From Calditrichia bacterium (lineage in GTDB: Bacteria > Calditrichota > Calditrichia > RBG-13-44-9 > J075): a stretch of 64,000 nt of DNA. Where the stretch lies: positions 186,001 through 250,000 of the forward strand of contig JACKAP010000006.1 of assembly GCA_020635015.1 (NCBI GenBank), given 5' to 3'. The notes under the pieces were generated by a model. The model had not been told where the DNA came from and searched no databases. It was given only the letters and a program-made list of their open reading frames with translations. Positions 56,264 through 64,000 of this stretch are shown here, piece after piece (positions within the stretch are counted from its first letter, which is position 1; every line of letters begins with the position of its first letter). Position numbers and translations under genes: made by a program.

Positions 56264-57507
56264 ATGACCCCACTCTTCAGCAACGATGCGGTGGTGCTGG
56301 GAATTCTGCTGGCTTTGCTGGCGCTGATTTTCCAAACTTCCCATAGCGAAAAGCCTTTTTGGCGAAAATTCTATTCGTACGTGCCGACAGTGTTGCTGTG
56401 TTACTTCCTACCGGCGGTGCTGAATTCGCTGGGGATCATTTCCGGGGAAAAGTCGAATTTATACTCGGTGGCTTCGCGTTATCTGCTGCCGGCCAGCCTG
56501 GTGCTGCTGACCATCAGCGTCGATCTGAAAAAAATCTTCCACCTCGGGCCGAAGGCGCTGATCATGTTTCTGGTCGGCACGCTTGGGATCATGATCGGCG
56601 GACCGCTGGCCATTCTGACTGTGTCCATTTTTGCACCGGATATTGTCGGCGGCGAGGGACCAAACGCGGTCTGGCGCGGTTTTACCACCATCGCCGGCAG
56701 TTGGATCGGCGGCAGCGCCAACCAGACCGCGATGAAGCAAGTCTTTGAAGTGGGCGACCGCATTTTCCCGATCATGGTGGCGGTGGATGTGCTGGTGGGT
56801 TATGTCTGGATGGGCTTCCTGCTCTATGGCGCTGGAATGTCCCGGCGTATCGACCGCTGGTTGAAGGCGGATGCCAGCGCGATTGATGAGGTGCAGGAGA
56901 AGATCGAGTCCTACCAGGCCAGCATCGCCCGGATTCCCAGCCTGGCCGACCTGGTGACCATCGCCGCAGTGGGTTTTGGGGTGACGGCGATCGGGCATTT
57001 CGGGGCGGACCAGATTGCGCCCTGGATCGAGCAGCACTTCCCGATGCTCGATAAATACAGCCTGACCTCGAAATTCTTCTGGCTGGTGGTGATCGCCACC
57101 ACTTGCGGCTTACTGCTCTCCTTTAATACCCGGGTGCGGGAGTTGGAGGGGCCGGCGCTTCGAAGGTGGGCAGCCTGCTGCTCTATATCCTGATTGCGGC
57201 GGTGGGGATGAAGATGGACCTCTCGGGCGTCACCAGCAATACCGGCCTGTTCCTGGTCGGGATTCTCTGGATGGGATTTCATATCCTGACCATGATCATC
57301 GTCGCCAGGCTGATCCGGGCGCCGTTCTTCTTCCTGGCGGTGGGCAGCCAGGCCAATGTGGGCGGGGTTGCCTCCGCTCCGATCGTCGCTTCGGCCTTCC
57401 ATCCCTCCCTGGCCCCGGTAGGGGTGCTGCTGGCAGTGCTGGGTTACGCGTTGGGAACGTACGGGGCTTATTTGTGTGGATTGATGATGCAGGCGGTGGC
57501 GCCGTGA
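56264..57507 (+). CDS. DUF819-family membrane protein, apparently frameshifted once
   Basis: Two frames (56264-57193 and a second one to 57507) read as one protein of about 414 residues, normal for DUF819. Around ten membrane helices are visible. Hallmarks are YSVASRYLLPASLVLLTISVDLKKI, the GSWIGGSANQTAMK segment and LLLYILIAAVGMKMDLS with QANVGGVASAPIVASAFHPSLAPVGVLLAVLGYALG. The frame changes at G4 (57148-57151); one extra G restores LEGAGASKVGSLLLY. DUF819 proteins resemble small-molecule or ion transporters of unknown substrate. The start lacks a strong ribosome site, with AAGGAAA at 56251. Confidence 0.82.
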
Positions 57508-57510
57508 TGC

Positions 57511-57736
57511 GATTTCGGATTTCGGATTTCGGAATGCGGAGTGATTCGAATGTGGAGTGCGGATTTCGGATTTCGGAATGAAAGACGTAGAGCGTGGAGC
57601 GGAAAAAACATCGTGAGCGCAGCGAACAAATATCGCGAGCGCCAGCGAGCAAACATCGCGAACGTAGTGAGCAAACATCGCTGTGAAGCAGCAAATATCG
57701 TGAGCGCAGCGAACAAACATCATTCGCGTTAGCGAA
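57511..57736. repeat. Left flank array of the GAF/pseudo-cyclase gene
   Basis: The outer part (57511-57602) has GATTTCG heptamers (three perfect) and a GAATGAAAGACGTAGAGCGT segment. The inner part (57608-57736) has degenerate copies of a 22-23-base half unit such as ATCGTGAGCGCAGCGAACAA and ATCGCGAGCGCCAGCGAGCA. Both parts recur in inverted order and orientation on the right of the gene (59895-60104 and 60203-60262). The region fills the 323-bp gap before the gene. Confidence 0.85.
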
Positions 57737-57830
57737 CTGATTTCGAATTTTGTTAGATAGAACATCTGCCGATTGGTGAATTTTCATTAAATGAATATTT
57801 GATCAAGGAATGTGAATTCACCAAGCGGAG

Positions 57831-59879
57831 ATGCAGATAATGAATGATCATACCGGCTCCCCGGCCTACGACGTCGGTTTCTCGCTCAGCGCCCTGCTGG
57901 CTTTGGAAAAAATCCTTACCCGTGATGAAGAGTTTGCCGTGATCTGTGGCGAATATCTGCAGCAATTGCTGGGAATCCTGCTGGTGGGAAAAGGGGGGAT
58001 CCTGATTTACGATCCGGCCGACAATCGCCTGAAGCTACAGGTGCAGAGCGGGATCAATCAGAAAAATTTCCACCTGGAAATGAATCAAGACACCTTCGAG
58101 ACCATGCTGCTGCTGGCCGATCAATTTTACCGTTTCGACAACCCTCCCGCGCAGTTAGCGCAATTTATCAGCCAGAACCGGGAAGCACTGACCCAGATCG
58201 ATGCCCACATCTGGGTGCCGCTGTGGATGAAGAACAGCCTGTTCGGCTTCCTGAGCCTGGGAAAAAAATTCCAGGATAAGGTCTATAGCGAACGCGACAT
58301 GAAAATCCTGGAGATCTCTGCCCACACCCTGGCACTGGCATTTCATAACCAGATCATGCTGGAGGGGATGAAGAAGCAGCACCGTGATCATACCCTGCTG
58401 ACCCGCGAGATCCAGGCGTTTCAAGCCATGTCGTTTGTGATCGGGGCGGTGCCCGGGCTCAAGGAACTGACCGAGGTGATTCTGAGCCAGGCGCTGAAGC
58501 TGCTGCAGGTGCGTTCCGGGGCGTTTTATCTCATGCAGCCGCACAATCCGCTGCTCAAACTGGCCGCCCAGACCGGCCTGGACAGCGCCGAAGTGAATGC
58601 CACCCATCTTTCCAAGAGCAACCGGCCTCTGGCTGGATGTTTTGCCGGGGAGAAAGGGGCGATCCTCAATCATTACGAAGATCGCCGCCTGAAGAAGATC
58701 TTTAACAGCAGCCACCTGCTGGCCGCGCCGGTGATGGTCGGGGAAAATGTCTTTGGCGTGATAATCCTCGCCGACCGTCAGCCGGGATTTGAAGATAGCC
58801 CTTACAAAGAACTCGATCTGCAATTGCTGGGGCTCTTTACCCGCCAGGCCGGATTAGTGATTGATAATTTTGGTGCCTTCCGCAAACTCAAGCGCAGCGA
58901 AAAACGCTATCGCAATATCCTGAAAAGCCTTTCCGCCGGGGTGATGACCACAACAGCGGTAGGGGAGGTGGCCTCGGTGAATGAAGCGATGGGACGGCTG
59001 CTGAAAAAATCACCCGCTGCGATTCTCAATCAGCATTATCATACGATTTTTAATGAAGACCCGCATATTTTGAACCTGATCCAGAAAGTGCAAAGCAGCG
59101 AAACCCCGCACTGCGAACAGCACGCCCGCTGCCGGGCGATTTCCAACGATACGCTGGTGAACATCTCCGTCGCGCCGCTTTGGAACAGCAGCGATAAGAT
59201 CGAAGGGGTGGTGATCACGGCTGAGGAGGTGGCCGGGGAGAATAAGCTGAAGCGGCTGTTTGAAGACCGGGTGAGTCATGACGCCCTGGAAACCCTGCCG
59301 GAAAAAGAGCAGGCTGCCAAATTGCAGGGCCTGCGCGGCCGGGCGACGATCCTTTTTTGCCGGATCCACAATCTGAATCAGTTGATCGACGTATTATCGC
59401 CGGAGGATTTTTTTAGTCGGGTGAACCGCTTCTTTGAACGGGCCAACCAGATCATCCTCGATGCGAAAGGGCTGTGGCACCGGGTGGATCCGGAAGCGAT
59501 GATGGCGGCTTACGGGATGCCTTTTTCCTGGGATGATGATGCCGAGCGCACCATCCAGACCGCGATCGAATTGCGGGAAATGCTGCCGGGTATCACAGAC
59601 GCGGAGGGCGGCGAACTGCAACTCGCCTTCGGCATCGCCACCGGCGAGGTGATTGGCGGCAGCACCGGCATTGAAAACCGCGGCAGCTATCACATCCTCG
59701 GCGAAGCGGTGCAGATCGGGCGGCATCTTTGCGAGATGGCCAAAGCCGACGAGATCCTGGTCTGCCCGTCGACCCGCGGCAAACTGCAGAAACGATTTCA
59801 CTTTGACAAACTCAAACGCACCCGGGTAAAGAGCCTCGGCACGCAACTGGAAGTATACCGCTTCGCGGATGTGCGGTAG
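57831..59879 (+). CDS. GAF-GAF-PAS protein with degenerate class III nucleotide cyclase domain
   Basis: 682 residues, probably cytoplasmic. Two GAF domains (about 30-180 and 205-345), a PAS domain (about 358-465) and a C-terminal class III cyclase homology domain (about 490-680) are visible. In the cyclase part the first metal aspartate position is Arg511 (FCRIHNL for FADIRGF), and the second is Glu555. The DYTVIGDxVNxAxRLE segment reads GSYHILGEAVQIGRHL. Thus cAMP/cGMP synthesis looks lost, and a ligand-sensing or scaffold role is more likely. ATG at 57831 follows GCGGAG; 57840 is an alternative. Confidence 0.82.
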   Translation: MQIMNDHTGSPAYDVGFSLSALLALEKILTRDEEFAVICGEYLQQLLGILLVGKGGILIYDPADNRLKLQVQSGINQKNFHLEMNQDTFETMLLLADQFYRFDNPPAQLAQFISQNREALTQIDAHIWVPLWMKNSLFGFLSLGKKFQDKVYSERDMKILEISAHTLALAFHNQIMLEGMKKQHRDHTLLTREIQAFQAMSFVIGAVPGLKELTEVILSQALKLLQVRSGAFYLMQPHNPLLKLAAQTGLDSAEVNATHLSKSNRPLAGCFAGEKGAILNHYEDRRLKKIFNSSHLLAAPVMVGENVFGVIILADRQPGFEDSPYKELDLQLLGLFTRQAGLVIDNFGAFRKLKRSEKRYRNILKSLSAGVMTTTAVGEVASVNEAMGRLLKKSPAAILNQHYHTIFNEDPHILNLIQKVQSSETPHCEQHARCRAISNDTLVNISVAPLWNSSDKIEGVVITAEEVAGENKLKRLFEDRVSHDALETLPEKEQAAKLQGLRGRATILFCRIHNLNQLIDVLSPEDFFSRVNRFFERANQIILDAKGLWHRVDPEAMMAAYGMPFSWDDDAERTIQTAIELREMLPGITDAEGGELQLAFGIATGEVIGGSTGIENRGSYHILGEAVQIGRHLCEMAKADEILVCPSTRGKLQKRFHFDKLKRTRVKSLGTQLEVYRFADVR

Positions 59880-59894
59880 TGCCGGCAAAGCCGG

Positions 59895-60104
59895 CGATGT
59901 TAGCTCGCTGTCGCTCACGATGTTAGCTCGCTGTCGCTCGCGATATTTGTTCGCTTCGCTCACGATGTTAGCTCGCTGACGCTCGCGATATTTGTTCGCT
60001 TCGCTCACGATGTTAGCTCGCTGACGCTCGCGATATTTGTTCGCTTCGCTCACGATGTTAGCTCGCTGACGCTCGCGATATTTGTTCGCTTCGCTCACGA
60101 TGTT
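59895..60104. repeat. Right flank array, 45-bp tandem repeat
   Basis: About 4.5 copies of a 45-bp unit made of two halves, CGATGTTAGCTCGCTGACGC(TCG) and CGATATTTGTTCGCTTCGCT(CA). The later copies are identical; the first ones vary. It is the reverse complement of the inner left array at 57608-57736. A small GCCGGC hairpin precedes it right after the gene's stop. Confidence 0.9.
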
Positions 60105-60136
60105 ATGAAAATATCAATGGGACATTTGCATTAATT

Positions 60137-60157
60137 CCCCGCCTTTTCAAGGCGGGG
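60137..60157. terminator. GC-rich hairpin between the repeat blocks
   Basis: CCCCGCCTT and AAGGCGGGG form a perfect 9-bp stem with a TTC loop. It has no following T-run on plus or minus, so termination is tentative. Confidence 0.4.
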
Positions 60158-60202
60158 ACAGATTGGCGATGCGTCCAGCGAGCCAATCAGGGGCGGTTGC
60201 CC

Positions 60203-60262
60203 AGCTCTACGCTCCACGTCTTTTCATTCCGCACTCCGCACTCCGCACTCCGCACTCCGCAT
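60203..60262. repeat. Outer right flank: heptamer GCACTCC x4 with shared 28-bp block
   Basis: Four perfect GCACTCC units (60231-60258) follow a block beginning CTCTACGCTCCACGTC. Its first 28 bases match, in reverse complement, 57573-57600 with three mismatches and one gap. It directly adjoins the metH stop codon. Confidence 0.8.
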
Positions 60263-60272
60263 TTATCTCCCC

Positions 60273-63200
60273 TCACTCGTATCCCAGCACCGGCGAAAGC
60301 CAGCGTTCCATCACGGAGATTTCCATGCCTTTACGCCGGGCGTAATCCATGAGCTGGTCACGATTGATTTTCCCCACCCCAAAGTAATGCGCTTCCGGAT
60401 GGGCGAAAATAATAGCCGCTCACCGACGCCGCGGGAAGCATGGCGAAGTTTTCCGTCAGGGTGATGCCGGTCGATTCTTGCGCATTGAGCAGATCGAACA
60501 GCCGTGCTTTTTCAGTGTGATCGGGACAGGCGGGATAGCCGGGGGCCGGGCGGATGCCGCGATATTGTTCCCGGATCAGATCTTCATTGCTCAGATCTTC
60601 CTCCGGGGCATATCCCCAATATGTTTTGCGTACCTGCTCATGCAGCAACTCGGCAAAAGCCTCCGCCAGACGGTCGGCCAGGGCCTTGACCAGGATGGCG
60701 CTATAATCGTCATGTGCCGCTTCGAACTGCTGCACCAGGGCATCGCTTCCGATGCCGGCGGTCACCGCAAATCCCCCGATGTAGTCGTTAAACCCGCTTT
60801 CCTTGGGAGCAATGAAATCCGCCAGGGCCAGGTTGGCGCGACCTTCCGCCTTACGGGCCTGCTGCTGGCGCAGGGTATGGATAACGGCTTTAACGGTGTG
60901 ACGCTGTGCGTCGCTGTAGACTTCGATGTCATCGCCCACGCTGTTTGCCGGGAAGAAGCCGATCACCCCGCGAGCGCTCAGCAGTTTCGCTTCGATGATG
61001 CGGTCCAGGAGTTTGTTCGCATCCTCAAACAGCCGGGCCGCCTCCTTGCCATATTTTGCATCGCTCAAAATGCCCGGATAGCGCCCCTTCATCTCCCAGG
61101 CCTGGAAGAAGGGGGTCCAGTCGATGCGCCCGCGGAGTGCTTCCAGAGGGAAGTTGGCGAATTCCCGGGTGCCCAGGAAAGACGGCGTGGTAATCTCGCT
61201 TTGTTTCCAGTCGATGCGATAGCGGCGGCTGCGCGCTTCTGCCAGAGTGGCGAACTGTTTGTCGCCATGCTTGCGGCGATGGGCCTCCGCAGTTCGCGGT
61301 GCTGAGTTTCGAGCTGTTCGCGGTAAGCCGCCTTCGTATCGGCGTTAAGCAGGCTGCCCGCCACTCCCACACAGCGCGAGGCGTCGAGCACATGCACCAC
61401 CGGGCCGGAATAAGCCGGGGCGATTTTAACCGCAGTATGCACCTTCGAAGTGGTGGCGCCGCCGATCAGCAGCGGGAGGGTGAATTTTTCCCGCTCCATC
61501 TCCTTGGCCACGTGCACCATCTCATCCAGCGAAGGGGTGATCAGCCCGCTGATGCCGATGATGTCGACCTGCTTTTCCTTCGCCGCCTTGAGGATCCGTT
61601 CCGCCGGCACCATCACGCCCAGGTCGATGATCTCATAGTTGTTGCAGGCCATCACCACACCGACGATATTCTTGCCGATGTCGTGCACATCACCCTTGGC
61701 GGTGGCCAGCAGCACCCGGCCGGCACCGGTGCTTTCGCCGGAAGCTTCCTTCCCTGCTCCATGTACGGGATCAGGTAAGCCACCGCCTTCTTCATCACCC
61801 GGGCGCTTTTGACCACCTGGGGCAGGAACATTTTTCCCGAGCCGAAGAGGTCGCCGACCACGTTCATCCCATCCATCAGCGGACCTTCGATCACGTGCAG
61901 GGGACGGCCGTATTTCTGGCGGGCTTCCTCGGTATCCTGATCGATGTATTCGACGATGCCTTTGATCAGGGCATGTTTCAGCCGCGCCTCCACCGGCTCG
62001 CGGCGCCAGGCTTCGTCGGTCAACTGTTTTTTACCGGTCTGCTTGACGGTTTCGGCAAAGTTGACCAGGCGTTCGGTGGCGTCCGGGCGTCGGTTGAGCA
62101 GCACATCTTCCACCAGTGCCAGCAGGTCGCGGGGAATCTCCTCATAGACCGTGATCTGTCCGGCGTTGACGATGCCCATATCCATCCCGGCCTGGATGGC
62201 GTGGTAGAGGAAGGCGGAATGCATTGCTTCGCGCACCGGATCATTTCCCCGGAAAGAGAAAGAAATATTGCTCACCCCGCCGCTGACCAGGGCATGGGGC
62301 AGGCGGGCCTTGATCTCCCGGGTGGCTTCGATATAGTTCACCGCGTAGTTGTTATGCGCCTCCATCCCGGTGGCCACGGCAAAGATGTTGGGATCGAAAA
62401 TAACGTCCTGGGGAAGAAATCCCAGATCTTCGGTCAGGATTTGGTAGGCCCGGCTGCAGATCGCCACCTTGCGTTCGGTGGTGTCGGCCTGGCCTGCTTC
62501 ATCGAAGGCCATCACGATCACTGCTGCGCCGTAGCGCCGGGCGAGGCGGGCATGGTGTTTGAAGACCTCCTCGCCTTCTTTCAGGCTGATCGAATTGACC
62601 ACGCACTTGCCCTGGGCGCATTTCAGCCCGGCTTCGATCACCGACCATTTGGAGGAGTCGATCATCAGCGGCACCCGGGCGATGTCCGGCTCGGAGGCGA
62701 TCAGGTTGAGAAAGGTGGTCATTGCCTGCTCGGAATCGAGCAAGCCTTCATCCATATTGATGTCGAGCAGTTGCGCCCCGTTCTCCACTTGCTGGCGGGC
62801 CACCTCCAGCGCTTCTTCATAGTCGCCTTCCGTGACCAGGCGGGCGAAGCGCCGGGAGCCGGTGACATTGCAGCGTTCGCCGACGTTCACAAAATTGGAA
62901 TCCGGGCGCACCGTCAGCGGTTCCAGTCCGCTGAAGCGGGGATAGGCCGGCACTTTGGGGAGGGAACGGACACTTTTCCCGGCCATCACCCGGGCAATTT
63001 CCCGGGTAAAGGCGGGGGTGCTGCCGCAGCAACTGCCCACGATGTTGAGGAAGCCGCTGTCGGCAAATTCCCCTAACAGCGCCCCCATCTCCTGCGGGGT
63101 CTGGTCGTATTCGCCGAACTCATTGGGCAGGCCGGCATTGGGATAGCAGCTCAGGTAGACCGGCGCCAGGCGCGACAGCTCCTCGATGTAGGGGCGCATT

Positions 63201-63967
63201 TCCTGGGCGCCGAGGGCGCAGTTGATCCCGATGCTGAGCAGGTCGAAATGGCTCACCGAGACCCAGAAGGCCTCCAGCGTCTGCCCGGAAAGGGTGCGCC
63301 CGCTGGCATCGACGATGGTTACCGAGAGCATCACCGGCAGGGAACGGCCGCTCTCCTCGAAATATTGGTCGATGGCAAACAGCGCCGCCTTGCAGTTGAG
63401 GGTGTCGAAGACGGTTTCTACCAGAAGGAGATCGCAGCCCCCCTCCACCAGTCCGCGCACCTGGTGATAGTAGGCGTCGCGCAGTTGGTCGAAACTCACA
63501 TTGCGCCGGGCCGGCTCATTGACATCCGGAGAAAGCGAGGCGGTGCGGTTGGTCGGCCCTAAGGCGCCGGCGACAAAGCGGGGCTGCCCCGGGGTTTTGG
63601 AATTATATTCGTCGCAGGCCTCGCGGGCGAGGCGGGCCGAGGCCAGGTTCATCTCGTAGACCAGGCCGGCCATGTCATAATCGAGCATCGAAATACCGTT
63701 GGCGTTGAAAGTGTTGGTTTCGATGATATCCGCCCCGGCCTCCAGGTAGGCAAGATGGATCTCCCGGATCACCTCCGGCCGGGTGAGGGAGAGGAGGTCG
63801 TTGTTGCCTTTCAGATCACGGGGATGATCGGTAAAGCGATCACCGCGAAAATCTTCCTCGCTTAATTTATAGCGCTGGATCATCGTGCCCATTGCACCGT
63901 CGAGCACTAAGATGCGCTCTTGCAGCAGTTGATGCAGGGGATGATCCGGATAAAATCGCTTTTTCAT
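60273..63967 (-). CDS. metH: Cobalamin-dependent methionine synthase, apparently frameshifted three times
   Basis: The combined frames encode about 1230 residues, the size of E. coli MetH, ending RWLSPVLGYE. Domains in order: homocysteine-binding with zinc cysteines (INCALGAQ, VGSCCGSTPAF), methyltetrahydrofolate-binding (FVNVGERCNVTGSRRF), cobalamin-binding with GDVHDIGKNIV, and the AdoMet-activation domain. The frame changes at CCC 61752-61754, at CC 61287-61288 and at A4 60406-60409; one base each restores full homology. The enzyme remethylates homocysteine using B12. It is followed by the repeat block at 60203 and begins 33 bp before the window end. Confidence 0.93.
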
Positions 63968-64000
63968 GGTGATGAACTCCCAATTTGATGGATGTGCGCT

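Noticed and set aside
59394..60098. Minus-strand reading frame encoding repeats of VSEANKYRERQRANI
   Set aside because: It is the translation of the 45-bp DNA repeat fused to antisense of the cyclase-like gene; the 45-bp period is a multiple of three, so the frame stays open by arithmetic.
59895..60104. Regular 45-bp repeats suggesting a CRISPR array
   Set aside because: The repeats are contiguous with no variable spacers, each unit is two similar halves, and no cas genes are present.

Overview
The window reads as chromosomal DNA of a Gram-negative, didermic bacterium. It carries an Omp85 barrel, a phosphate-type porin, other outer-membrane proteins, lipoprotein signals, and large secreted proteins ending in the NYPNPFNP/FlgD-like (type IX-style) C-terminal domain. 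That C-terminal domain, together with the intergenic style, points to the Fibrobacterota-Chlorobiota-Bacteroidota (FCB) supergroup, with Calditrichota or KSB1-like lineages as the best guess. This is inference, because no rRNA is present. I saw no tRNA, rRNA, transposase, integrase, phage gene or CRISPR array.

Layout. 1-8.7 kb: Omp85 C-terminus, an enoyl-ACP-reductase-like SDR, a HAD nucleotidase, an FKBP, malate dehydrogenase, ornithine aminotransferase, a SerA-like dehydrogenase and the PLP synthase pair pdxS-pdxT. 8.9-12.9 kb: a riboflavin locus with promoter, FMN riboswitch, ribD-ribE-ribBA and, after a repeat, ribH. 13-20.6 kb: a secreted propeller protein, a DoxX-like membrane protein, an unknown anchored protein, an S9 peptidase lipoprotein and a PQQ-type propeller. 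20.6-28.4 kb (minus strand): a phosphate regulon, porin, pstS, pstC, pstA, pstB, phoU, with matching Pho-box-like sites before the porin and pstS. 28.6-31.2 kb: an M28 peptidase translationally coupled to a second PstS-like lipoprotein. 31.2-37.4 kb: a degenerate NUC1-family nuclease, a dynamin-like GTPase, miaB, a barrel protein and a one-domain GlmU-like uridylyltransferase. 37.9-46.4 kb: a PD40 propeller, a 1561-residue adhesin-like protein with nine ASH/choice-of-anchor-D repeats, and a transmembrane PP2C phosphatase. 46.5-64 kb: a DUF3299-like protein, mtaB, a small membrane protein, a tricorn/S41 peptidase, two POT peptide transporters, a DUF819 transporter, a GAF/pseudo-cyclase protein and cobalamin-dependent methionine synthase.

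How it fits together. Most genes are housekeeping: cofactors B2, B6 and B12-dependent methionine, tRNA thiomethylation, phosphate uptake, and protein or peptide degradation feeding peptide uptake. The unusual layer is between genes. Many spacers hold tandem heptamers or octamers arranged with their own reverse complements, and several others hold near-perfect hairpins with arms of 15 to 35 bp and unrelated sequences. The GAF/pseudo-cyclase gene is bracketed by a nested inverted pair of such arrays. Three genes between 49 and 64 kb (tricorn, DUF819, metH) carry seven apparent single-base frameshifts, nearly all in homopolymer runs, which looks like locally poor sequence rather than gene decay.
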